From SIAJ01 sp036266155 (GTDB taxonomy: Bacteria > Planctomycetota > Planctomycetia > Gemmatales > Gemmataceae), in the NCBI GenBank assembly GCA_036266155.1, contig DATANR010000398.1:1-20438 (forward strand): 20,438 nt of DNA, given 5' to 3'. This document shows positions 1 to 6,809 of the stretch, in pieces (the first letter of the stretch is position 1; the number at the start of each line of letters is the position of its first letter). Below the pieces are notes generated by a model. The model worked only from the letters and a program-made list of their open reading frames with translations, made no database searches and was not told where the DNA came from. Made by a program: the position numbers and the translations under genes.

Positions 1-20
1 TTTTATCCCACGAAGCCGAC

Positions 21-1262
21 TTACAGCCCGGTCACCGTGTTCGGCCAGGTGATCGGCACGTTGTGGTTAAACGTGTCATTGCCGCCGCCGAAGAAGAGGT
101 TGAAACTCGACGGGTCCATGTCGCCGGTCGTGTGCGTGTAGGTGAATACGTCGTCGCCGTCACCGAGCACCAACGTCACCGCGAAGCTCGTGCCGCGGGC
201 GCTCGACAGGTTGACGGTGTCGACGCCGCTGCCGCCGAAGTAGGTGAACGTGCCGCCTACGTTTTGCGCACCCGTGAACGAGTTGGGGCCATCGCCCAGC
301 ACGAGCAGCATGTTGCCGGTGATCGAGTCGTGTGCATTTGTTGTCACCGTGTCGCTGCCGCTGCCGCCCCAGATGCGCAGGTCGCCGGTCACCGCGGCCC
401 CGCTGAAGCCGACGGTGTTGGTCCCGTTGCCCAGCACGATGTCGAAGCTCTTGGTCGCCGCTCCGGAGCCGACGGAGACATTGTCGTTGCCCGTCCCGGC
501 CCAAATCGACGTGCGCGCCAGAATGGCGCCGGGTTGCAGCGTGGCTGTGTTGTCGCCGTTGCCGAGCGAGGCGAAGAAGTTGCCGCCCACGCTAGTGCCG
601 CCGCCCAGCGTCAACTGGTCGTTCGCGGAGGTGCCGAAGTAGGAGGCGTTGCCAGTCACGACGGTGCCACTGAAGATGGTGGCCGCGGCAGTGGCTTCGC
701 CCGGTGCGATCGTGAGATTGCCCGTGAACTTCGTCCCGCCGAGGGTGACGTTCTGCACGCCGCTGACAAAGGTGTTGGCGGTGATGGCCGCGCCGCCAAG
801 CAGGCCGCTGTCGTTGCCGGCCCCGCCGTCGAACACGATGTTGCCGCCGGTCACAGCCGTCCCGCCGATTGACAGGCGGTCATCTCCGTTGCCGCCGATC
901 GACCAGACGGAACTCTGAAGCGCGCCGCCGCCATCGATCGACAGTTCGTCGTTGCCGTCGCCGCCGCGAAGGACCACGTTGGTCAGGGCGAGGGTGTTGC
1001 TGTTCAAATTGATGTGCACCTTATCGTTGCCGGTGCCCATCGTGGCGAACAGCGACGCCGTCGGGTGGAACGTTCCGGCAGGCGCGCCGTTCACCGTGAC
1101 GTCCACCATGTTCCCGGCGTTGACGGTGATGAGAACGTCGTTGGCGGTGTTGTCGCCGGTGATGATCAGGCTGCCAACGGCCAATGCGGCAGTGGCGGAT
1201 GGTGTTGCTCGATCTTCGAGCAGATGACAGTTCAAGCGAGCCAGGTGACGGGGCCGGGTCAT
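21..1262 (-). CDS. LEDR-motif secreted beta-repeat protein (RTX-like, Gly/Asp-rich)
   Basis: This 413-residue protein is probably exported and surface-associated; its function is not known. It opens with a basic stretch and the motif LNCHLLEDRATPS (residues 10-22), which resembles the LEDRTVP motif of the 1930-residue protein at 8935-14727. No hydrophobic signal-peptide core precedes the motif. From about residue 28 to the end it is made of short beta-strand repeats alternating G-G-x-G-N-D or L-G-x-G-x-N with V-x-G turns (for example 99-105, 123-128, 145-151, 298-304, 366-370, 390-396). This suggests a beta-helix or beta-roll, possibly calcium-binding, although canonical nonapeptide RTX runs are not continuous. 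The ATG at 1262 is preceded by a weak GAGG about 8 nt upstream. The stop is TAA at 21-23, so the gene is complete. It diverges from the TIGR03067-like gene. Family assignment is by composition and N-terminal motif only. Confidence 0.85.
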   Translation of the reverse strand: MTRPRHLARLNCHLLEDRATPSATAALAVGSLIITGDNTANDVLITVNAGNMVDVTVNGAPAGTFHPTASLFATMGTGNDKVHINLNSNTLALTNVVLRGGDGNDELSIDGGGALQSSVWSIGGNGDDRLSIGGTAVTGGNIVFDGGAGNDSGLLGGAAITANTFVSGVQNVTLGGTKFTGNLTIAPGEATAAATIFSGTVVTGNASYFGTSANDQLTLGGGTSVGGNFFASLGNGDNTATLQPGAILARTSIWAGTGNDNVSVGSGAATKSFDIVLGNGTNTVGFSGAAVTGDLRIWGGSGSDTVTTNAHDSITGNMLLVLGDGPNSFTGAQNVGGTFTYFGGSGVDTVNLSSARGTSFAVTLVLGDGDDVFTYTHTTGDMDPSSFNLFFGGGNDTFNHNVPITWPNTVTGL

Positions 1263-1412
1263 GGGTGTTGCCTCGAGGGGGAGTGGGCAGGGGTGAAGTG
1301 AAAGTAAGCAAACGGACGCTTAGAGGCAACTGCCAGTTTTCATTGGCGCGCCGAGGGTCCAAAACGATAGGATGGCGGCGTTGAAGGGTCATCAAAATCC
1401 GGAGTCGCCACG
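1263..1412. promoter_or_regulatory. Divergent intergenic promoter region
   Basis: These 150 bp separate two divergent starts and must carry at least one promoter. The only symmetry I see is an 11-bp dyad at 1328-1338 (AACTG, C, CAGTT). No convincing -35/-10 pair was found on either strand. A GGAG at 1401-1404 lies 8 nt before the ATG at 1413 and fits a ribosome binding site. Confidence 0.35.
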
Positions 1413-1847
1413 ATGAATGCTGTCGCCGTGCTGGGTCTTGCTCTGAGCCTCGCCGCCCCGATGCCAAAGGAAGCGCCGAAGAAGGCGGAGCCGCCGGCCA
1501 TCGTCGGCGAATGGGAATGCGTGCAGTTCATTGGGGGCGGTCAAATGTTCCCCGTCGACGTCGCCAAGACGATTCGCATGGAATACACGGCCGACGGCAA
1601 GCTGCGCGGCGACTTCGGGCCGGAAAAGGTGGATGCCAAGTACACGACGGACTTGAAAAAAGACCCGGCGGAGGTGGAGCAAGGCGTCGACGGCAAGATG
1701 AACCACGGCATCTTCAAAGCCGACAAAGACATGCTCGTTCTTTGCTTCGCGGAGGGCGGTGGAGAACGACCCAAGAAGTTTGAATCGGCGACCGGAACGC
1801 GAGTGTTGCTCCTCACGTTTAAGCGAACTGAAAAGAAAAAGGAATAA
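1413..1847 (+). CDS. TIGR03067-like small secreted protein
   Basis: This 144-residue protein starts with a short hydrophobic segment (residues 2-15) that looks like a signal peptide and ends near an Ala-Ala-Pro. A Lys/Pro linker follows (17-28), then a compact domain opening IVGEWECVQF (29-38). Near the end are a Gly-Ile-Phe-Lys-x-D strand and the signature LCFAEGGGERPKKF. This combination matches the planctomycete domain TIGR03067, a lipocalin-like beta-barrel of unknown function that is highly paralogous in Gemmataceae; I recognise it by motif. There is no lipobox cysteine, so it is probably soluble periplasmic or extracellular. The start is supported by GGAG at 1401-1404. The gene converges on the ABC permease with a 35-bp gap that holds only a 5-bp stem (1852-1856 with 1861-1865), too weak to call a terminator. 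Confidence 0.9.
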   Translation: MNAVAVLGLALSLAAPMPKEAPKKAEPPAIVGEWECVQFIGGGQMFPVDVAKTIRMEYTADGKLRGDFGPEKVDAKYTTDLKKDPAEVEQGVDGKMNHGIFKADKDMLVLCFAEGGGERPKKFESATGTRVLLLTFKRTEKKKE

Positions 1848-1882
1848 TCCACTTGCTGGTGCAAGGGGCGATCGTGCTGGTT

Positions 1883-3505
1883 TCAGTCAACGCGCATCAG
1901 CTTCCACGCCAGCCCCAGGAAGCCGGCACCAAAGCCGACAAGCGCCGCACACGCCCCGGCGACGATGCCCAGGTTCGGGTCCGGGTTCAGCAGGAGTTGC
2001 TGATAGGCGTCGAGCGCCCAGGCGTGCGGGGTGATGTGGCTGATCTGCCGCATCGTCTCCGGCATCAAATCACGCGGCATCATCGAGCCGCCGATGCCGG
2101 CCAGCACGAGCACGAGCAGCGTGCCATAGACGGCCACCTGCGTTTCCGTCTTCGCCACGCTCGCCACCAACATTGCCAGGCCGGTGGCCGCGAATGCCGT
2201 CGCTGCGACGACGATCAGCAGCACGAGCGGCGACGTGCCCCATGACAGGCCGAACACGAGCTTGCCGGCTGCCATCAAGAACACGCCTTGGAAGAGCGAC
2301 ACACCCATCGCGGGAAGGAACTTGCCGAGCAGAAGCTGGCCGCGCGTCAACGGCGCAGCGCGGAGCCGCACAAGCGTGCCCTGCCGCCGTTCGCCGACGA
2401 ACATCCAGCCGACGGTGAGCACCAGGAAGAACGCGAACGTCACCGCGTATGACGGGACCAGGATCTGGAAGCGCAGCGACCCGCGCTTCGGCAAGCCGCC
2501 TTCGGATTCGTATTTCGACATCGCATCCAAGCGCTCCATTTTGGGATCGCTCTTGGTCAAGCCGGCCCAAGTCTTGGCCTTAAAGTTGTAATTGCTGAAC
2601 GTTTCAGCCACGGTGTCCTGCACGCGTGGCCCGACTTCACGCTGTACGCTTGGCTGCAAGACTTGCCCAAACGGGATGCCCTGTCCGACGCGGGCGAGGA
2701 ATTCGTCGTCCTGGAAAAGTTCCTTGAACAATTCCTGAAACGTCGGAATCTGCGGCTTGATCAGGCCGGCGAGTGCCTTGAACTTCTTCTTCGATAGTTC
2801 GTCGAATTTCGGATCTGCGAATGTCTGCTTCAACAATCGCTGCAACACCGGGTCGAGTTCCTTGAGCACCGGCGCCGGGATTTCCTTCTTCTCCTCAAGC
2901 TTCGCGGCCACGATCTGCATGAACTGCTCGTCGCCGACGCGCTCGAAGGCCTTGCCGATCATCCAAGGGATGACGACACGGAACAGACTCACCTGGGCGA
3001 CCTGCTCGATGATCGATGAGCCGGCTTGTTGTGTGGGATCGCGCTTGATCGACAGCCCGACCTCGGCCGGATTGATGCCGTCACGGAACAGCGGATTAAG
3101 CGGCTCCGGCGTGGCGTGGGTAAGGAACGAGCAGCGGTGCATGCGGGCGCTGAAGTCCGGCTCGAAGACGAGGACAGCCGAGCGCTTGCCGTCGCGCACG
3201 AGCCGCTCGGCCTCGGCTCGCGATTCGATTAATTCGATGCGAATGTCCGTGCTGCCGGCCAGATCATCGAGAACGACCTGGCTCCACGGCTTCGTCGGGA
3301 ACGGCCCCGCTTCCGGCGGCAGTCCATCGTCTTCATTGACCACGGAAATGCGCAGCCGATCGTCGGGCTTCTGGCCGAAGCCCTCGCCGACGACAACACT
3401 CAGAACCGCGACGAAGACGAGCGGCGTCGCCAGCAGAATGACGGCTGACCGGTAGTCACGCCGCAGCAGGCGGAAGTCCTTGGCGGCAAGGGTGAGAGTG
3501 GACAT
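1883..3505 (-). CDS. ABC-2 type transporter permease
   Basis: This is a membrane permease of the ABC-2 superfamily, 540 residues from the chosen start. One membrane segment lies near residues 20-40 after the amphipathic start MSTLTLAAKDF. A large extracytoplasmic domain follows (about 41-350), and then a cluster of five or six membrane segments (about 355-535). The cytoplasmic loop after the first of these reads GERRQGTLVRLRAAPLTRGQLLLGK in two halves, typical of DrrB/YhgE-like exporters, which move drugs, lipids or polymers using a separate ATPase. No ATP-binding-cassette gene lies in the window, so its partner must be encoded elsewhere. The frame is open upstream to 3562, but those 19 extra residues are translated heptamer repeat; the ATG at 3505 is the better start. 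It is the last gene of the minus-strand cluster, 46 bp after the sigma factor. Substrate unknown. Confidence 0.88.
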   Translation of the reverse strand: MSTLTLAAKDFRLLRRDYRSAVILLATPLVFVAVLSVVVGEGFGQKPDDRLRISVVNEDDGLPPEAGPFPTKPWSQVVLDDLAGSTDIRIELIESRAEAERLVRDGKRSAVLVFEPDFSARMHRCSFLTHATPEPLNPLFRDGINPAEVGLSIKRDPTQQAGSSIIEQVAQVSLFRVVIPWMIGKAFERVGDEQFMQIVAAKLEEKKEIPAPVLKELDPVLQRLLKQTFADPKFDELSKKKFKALAGLIKPQIPTFQELFKELFQDDEFLARVGQGIPFGQVLQPSVQREVGPRVQDTVAETFSNYNFKAKTWAGLTKSDPKMERLDAMSKYESEGGLPKRGSLRFQILVPSYAVTFAFFLVLTVGWMFVGERRQGTLVRLRAAPLTRGQLLLGKFLPAMGVSLFQGVFLMAAGKLVFGLSWGTSPLVLLIVVAATAFAATGLAMLVASVAKTETQVAVYGTLLVLVLAGIGGSMMPRDLMPETMRQISHITPHAWALDAYQQLLLNPDPNLGIVAGACAALVGFGAGFLGLAWKLMRVD

Positions 3506-3508
3506 AGG

Positions 3509-3570
3509 AATGACCAATGACCAATGACCAATGACCAATGACCAGGGTTGGTCATTGGTCATTGGTCATT
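3509..3570. repeat. Inverted heptamer tandem array (AATGACC)5 / (GGTCATT)3
   Basis: Five direct copies of AATGACC occupy 3509-3543. A 6-nt spacer AGGGTT follows (3544-3549), then three copies of the reverse complement GGTCATT (3550-3570). Copies 3-5 (3523-3543) pair perfectly with the three inverted copies, giving a 21-bp stem with a 6-nt loop. The right side overlaps the end of the sigma gene: its last codons (Met-Thr-Asn-Asp-Gln and TGA) are repeat sequence. The left side reaches within 3 bp of the permease start. Heptanucleotide tandem repeats are known in cyanobacteria and also occur in some planctomycetes. Here the array could attenuate or process the mRNA between the sigma and permease genes. 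Confidence 0.93.
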
Positions 3571-4187
3571 TCCGTAGGAAGGAGGATGGCTCGTAGTTTC
3601 CGTAAGGCGCGGAGATAGCGCATCGACGCCGCTGCCTCGGTCAAGTCCAGCGCGGCCGCGACTTCCTGATTCGACAATTGCTCGTGGTGCCGCATCAGGA
3701 TCACTTCGCGGTCGTCTTCGCCGAGAAGTTCCAGAGCATCATTGAGCCGGCGCTGAAGTTCCTGTTGGATCGCCGCGGAGGCGGGGGTCTGTTCGGTATC
3801 GATAAGTTGAGCGACGAGTTGGACCGACGATTGATCGGCCCACGCAGGTCGCTGGATCGCCTGTTCCTTGTCGATGCTCCGGCGCTGGGCGCCGCGGTGG
3901 CGGCGGTGGGTGTCGATGATGCGATCCTGAGCCAGGTGCCGTAGCCAGAGGTGGAACGGCATCGTTGGATTCTTCAGATACTCGATGAGCCGTTGATTCG
4001 CTTCGAGCAGAACGTCCTGAACGATGTCGCTGGCGTCGACACGCCGTGCGAGCACGGGATCGAGTCGCAGACCGATCACTTTGCGCAACGGCTCGCGGAA
4101 CTCACCGAGCAGGCGATCGATGGCGGCCGCTTCGCCATTCTTGGCGTCGTCGAGAAGCCGTTTCGTGTTGTCGGGACTCGGCCACAT
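3552..4187 (-). CDS. ECF-type sigma-70 factor
   Basis: This 211-residue RNA polymerase sigma factor has only regions 2 and 4. Sigma2 spans about 22-98 and includes VDASDIVQDVLLEA (50-63) and the PFHLWLRHLAQDRIIDTHRR segment that contacts the -10 element. Sigma4 spans about 145-200, with DREVILMRHHEQLSNQEVA leading into the helix-turn-helix. Length and layout fit the planctomycete ECF groups encoded beside Ser/Thr kinases, and two kinase genes lie upstream in this cluster. No anti-sigma factor is encoded next to it, so control by phosphorylation is a reasonable inference; the Vibrio EcfP/PknT pair is a precedent. The last five residues (MTNDQ) and the stop come from the heptamer repeat, so the C-terminus has been set by the repeat. 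It starts 9 bp after the Rieske gene, with no clear Shine-Dalgarno. Confidence 0.93.
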   Translation of the reverse strand: MWPSPDNTKRLLDDAKNGEAAAIDRLLGEFREPLRKVIGLRLDPVLARRVDASDIVQDVLLEANQRLIEYLKNPTMPFHLWLRHLAQDRIIDTHRRHRGAQRRSIDKEQAIQRPAWADQSSVQLVAQLIDTEQTPASAAIQQELQRRLNDALELLGEDDREVILMRHHEQLSNQEVAAALDLTEAAASMRYLRALRKLRAILLPTEMTNDQ

Positions 4188-4196
4188 GGAATCACT

Positions 4197-5270
4197 TTAC
4201 GCCAAACGTTCCGCGAGCAGGCGATGGAAGTGATACCCGCCCGCTTCACGCTTCACGCTGAACCGACCCACCGTGTATGACCGGCTATTGAGGCCGCGCT
4301 GTACTTCCTCGCAGATGCCCACGTCCTCGATCTGCACTTGATGAGCGACAGTCACACTCTGGTCGATGAAGTCATCCGGTGTGCCGGCGGCGAAGTAATA
4401 GTCGAAGATCACGCGGCAACGATCGGGGGCCAACGGAAGCACGACGTTCGTGTCCATGACGCCGGCGTAGTGGTTCAGCATGAAGTTCGGGAACACCCAC
4501 CAGTAGGCGGCCTCCGTGCCGGTTCGCGTGCGCGTGGCGGGATCGTTCGGGTCGCCCGGTTTCATCGGACTCGTTTGCACGCTGCTATTCGCGTGGAGCG
4601 TCGTCTTGTAACCGCTGTAATCGAGCACGCCGGCCAGGGCCGGGTGGACCGAGTTCACGTGGTAGCCGCCATCGAGATAGTTATCGACGTAGATCTTCCA
4701 GTTGCACGCCAAATCGTACTCGACGCGCCTTGCGAATTGCAGGCCGTCGAGCTTGCCAATCGACCACTGTGGCAACGGCGCCAGATAACTCTCGATCGGC
4801 TGCCGCGGCGGATCGAGGTGAACCCAAACGAACGGGCCCCACGTTGCGACCGCGATCGATGGCAGGCCGTTGTCCTCCTTGCGGAAGTCGGCGACACCGT
4901 CGAATTCCGGGGTGCCGCGCAGCTTGCCGGTGAGATCGTAGGTCCAGCCGTGATAGCGGCAGCGGAGCTTGGTCGCGGTGCCGCAGGGTTCATTCAGGAT
5001 CGGGGCGGCGCGGTGGCGACAAACGTTGAAGAACGCCCGCAAGATGTTGTCGTCGCCGCGGATGACGATGATCGGTTCACCCGCAATGTTGGCCGTGAGG
5101 AACGCGCCGGGTGTGGCAACCTGAGCGGCACGGCCGACCATCTGCCACGTCGCGCCGAACACGGACCGCACTTCAGCCGCGGCGATTTCGCTGGACGTGT
5201 ACCACGTGTTGGGAACCGTCCGCGCCGATTCGAGCGGCCGCGTCGGATCGAATTCGCTGACGGAAGGCAC
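4197..5270 (-). CDS. Rieske [2Fe-2S] oxygenase, choline monooxygenase-like
   Basis: This 357-residue oxygenase alpha subunit is predicted to be cytoplasmic and to use electrons from a separate reductase. The N-terminal Rieske domain carries C84-x-H86 and C104-x2-H107 with 17 residues between, ligands for a [2Fe-2S] cluster. The catalytic domain has the non-haem iron motif DNYLDGGYHVNSVHP with H204 and H209; an Asp near 316 in QIEDVGICEEVQ is the likely third ligand. The DNYLDGGYH form and the C-terminal SVKREAGGYHFHRLLAE resemble the choline monooxygenase/carnitine oxygenase branch more than aromatic dioxygenases, so a quaternary-amine or small-molecule substrate is possible but unproven. The start is a GTG at 5270, supported by a full AAGGAGG 8 nt upstream inside the preceding kinase gene. 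Only 3 bp separate it from that kinase. No beta subunit or reductase is encoded nearby. Confidence 0.92.
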   Translation of the reverse strand: MPSVSEFDPTRPLESARTVPNTWYTSSEIAAAEVRSVFGATWQMVGRAAQVATPGAFLTANIAGEPIIVIRGDDNILRAFFNVCRHRAAPILNEPCGTATKLRCRYHGWTYDLTGKLRGTPEFDGVADFRKEDNGLPSIAVATWGPFVWVHLDPPRQPIESYLAPLPQWSIGKLDGLQFARRVEYDLACNWKIYVDNYLDGGYHVNSVHPALAGVLDYSGYKTTLHANSSVQTSPMKPGDPNDPATRTRTGTEAAYWWVFPNFMLNHYAGVMDTNVVLPLAPDRCRVIFDYYFAAGTPDDFIDQSVTVAHQVQIEDVGICEEVQRGLNSRSYTVGRFSVKREAGGYHFHRLLAERLA

Positions 5271-5273
5271 GGC

Positions 5274-6794
5274 CTAACCCTCCTTGGGCGTCCCCGTTTC
5301 GTTCGGCTCAGCGGGCGGCGGTGTCTCCTTGCGCAGAGCGCGTGAGACGCCGTAACCGGCGATGATAGCCGTCAGCACCATCGCCCCGCCAGCGCACAGC
5401 ATGATGGCATCACGGCGATCCAATTCGAAGAGGCCCCGTTTCTCTTCCTCTTCCGCCGGCTTGACGGGCATTGCCGGCACCGAAACCAATTCCACGTCCA
5501 TGTCCAACGGCGCAACGATGGGGGCGGGCCGCGCCGGTCGAGTAGGGACGGGAACAGCAAGCGCCGGCGCTGGCGCGGTGCCGGGCTTCCGCGTCGATGG
5601 TTCGAGTCGGCCGACCGGAATGTTCGTCGGCGCCGGTTTGGACGTGTCGATTTCAGTGCTCTCCTCAAGCCACTTCATGTATGCTGGCGTCGCTTGCGGC
5701 GCGGTGCGCGACGGCGGCGAGTTGCGCAAGAACAAATTGAGCGCTTGCGCCGCCTTCTCCGGAGTGGCATAGCGTTGGGCAGGGTCTTTGGCGAGCATCC
5801 AGTTCATCACGTTTTGCAGCCCGTCCGGCACCTCGGACAAAAACTCCGCGAGCGCTCGCGGCGGTTCTGTGGCGTGGCGCATCACCTGATTGAGCACGCT
5901 TTTGTCGGGGAACGGCGGCTGGCCCGTGAGCGCGTGATACAGCACGCATCCCAGCGAATAAATGTCCGCTCGTATGTCAGCCGACTTCGCACTGCGCGCT
6001 TGCTCCGGCGCCAGGTAGTCCGGCGTGCCGATGAGGACGCCGTCGTTCGTCAACTGCGATGGATCATCGACCGGCGATGTCTCGTCTTCGTTGAACACCG
6101 ACTTGCCCAGACCGATGTCCAGGATTCTGAGCGGCCGATCGAAGCCTTCGGAAGTTTGACCCGCCGTGTTTACGAGCATTAAGTTCGACGGCATCAGATC
6201 GCGATGAATCATCCCCTTCTGATGGATGTGTTCGAGCCCGAGCATCGCTTGATGAACAATGCGCACCGCTTCCATCGGCGGCAGGCGTTTCCACTTTGCC
6301 AGCAATTCTTCGAGCGTATCGCCTTCGAGATACTCCATCACCAGATAACTCTTGCCGTCCGCGTCGCCGAGGTGAAAGGCACGCACCACGTTCGGATGAT
6401 CGAGCCGCGTGAGCAAGCGGGCTTCGCGTTTGAAGCGTGCCAAGACTTCAGGGTCTTTTGCCTTCGATGCGGGAAGCACCTTGATCGCGACGGTCTGGCC
6501 CGACAGGTGCATGGCCCGGTAGACGCCGGTCATGCGGCCCTTGGAAATCAACTCCTGAATGCGATACGGCCCGAGGAAAAAGCCCTCGGCGTGGCCGCGC
6601 ATGAGCAGGGCGGCCTGATAATCGGTAAGGTGTTTGCCGCCGATGAGCGTGCGGCGAACGATCTCCAGGTCCTCGGCGTCGGAGCCGGTCGGCTTGAGAT
6701 GACGTAGCACGCCCTTGAGTTCCTCCGCGCCCATGAGCTTGGAGCGAACGATCAAGGCACAAAGTTCTTTCGGATTGGCCGGCGCGGTTGGCAT
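5274..6794 (-). CDS. Membrane-anchored Ser/Thr protein kinase with atypical HRDLM loop
   Basis: This 506-residue Hanks-type kinase has an N-terminal helical region (1-72) of the kind common before planctomycete kinases, a kinase domain (about 77-355), a Pro/Ala-rich linker (358-450) and a single C-terminal membrane segment (about 464-483) with a short tail. Key residues are K105 (VAIK), E124 (alphaC), H197-R198-D199, N204, D226 of a DIG variant of DFG, and A262-P263-E264. Two things are odd. The catalytic-loop HRDLK lysine is Met (M201, codon 6192-6194), and the glycine loop keeps only its central Gly (SKGRMTGVY, 84-92). ATP-binding and base residues remain, so activity is likely but uncertain. 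The kinase domain is probably cytoplasmic. The gene lies 15 bp after the other kinase-like gene and 3 bp before the Rieske gene. Confidence 0.94.
   Translation of the reverse strand: MPTAPANPKELCALIVRSKLMGAEELKGVLRHLKPTGSDAEDLEIVRRTLIGGKHLTDYQAALLMRGHAEGFFLGPYRIQELISKGRMTGVYRAMHLSGQTVAIKVLPASKAKDPEVLARFKREARLLTRLDHPNVVRAFHLGDADGKSYLVMEYLEGDTLEELLAKWKRLPPMEAVRIVHQAMLGLEHIHQKGMIHRDLMPSNLMLVNTAGQTSEGFDRPLRILDIGLGKSVFNEDETSPVDDPSQLTNDGVLIGTPDYLAPEQARSAKSADIRADIYSLGCVLYHALTGQPPFPDKSVLNQVMRHATEPPRALAEFLSEVPDGLQNVMNWMLAKDPAQRYATPEKAAQALNLFLRNSPPSRTAPQATPAYMKWLEESTEIDTSKPAPTNIPVGRLEPSTRKPGTAPAPALAVPVPTRPARPAPIVAPLDMDVELVSVPAMPVKPAEEEEKRGLFELDRRDAIMLCAGGAMVLTAIIAGYGVSRALRKETPPPAEPNETGTPKEG
5279..5285 (-). 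promoter_or_regulatory. Shine-Dalgarno AAGGAGG fixing the GTG start of the Rieske oxygenase
   Basis: On the minus strand a complete AAGGAGG lies 8 nt before the GTG at 5270, formed by the last sense codons of the kinase gene. It decides the start codon and implies translational coupling between the two genes. It is the only consensus Shine-Dalgarno seen in this cluster. Confidence 0.8.
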
Positions 6795-6809
6795 TGATTT
6801 TGGAGGCTG

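Noticed and set aside
1848..1882. Terminator between the TIGR03067-like gene and the permease
   Set aside because: Only a 5-bp stem (CTTGC/GCAAG) without a U-tract was found in the 35-bp convergent gap.
3506..3562. Upstream start for the ABC permease adding 19 residues
   Set aside because: The added residues (MTNDQPWSLVIGHWSLVIP) are translated heptamer repeat and overlap the sigma gene; the ATG at 3505 begins the expected permease N-terminus.
4197..5270. Aromatic ring-hydroxylating dioxygenase with a degradative role
   Set aside because: The active-site motif and C-terminus look closer to the choline monooxygenase branch, and no beta subunit, ferredoxin, reductase or ring-cleavage gene is nearby.
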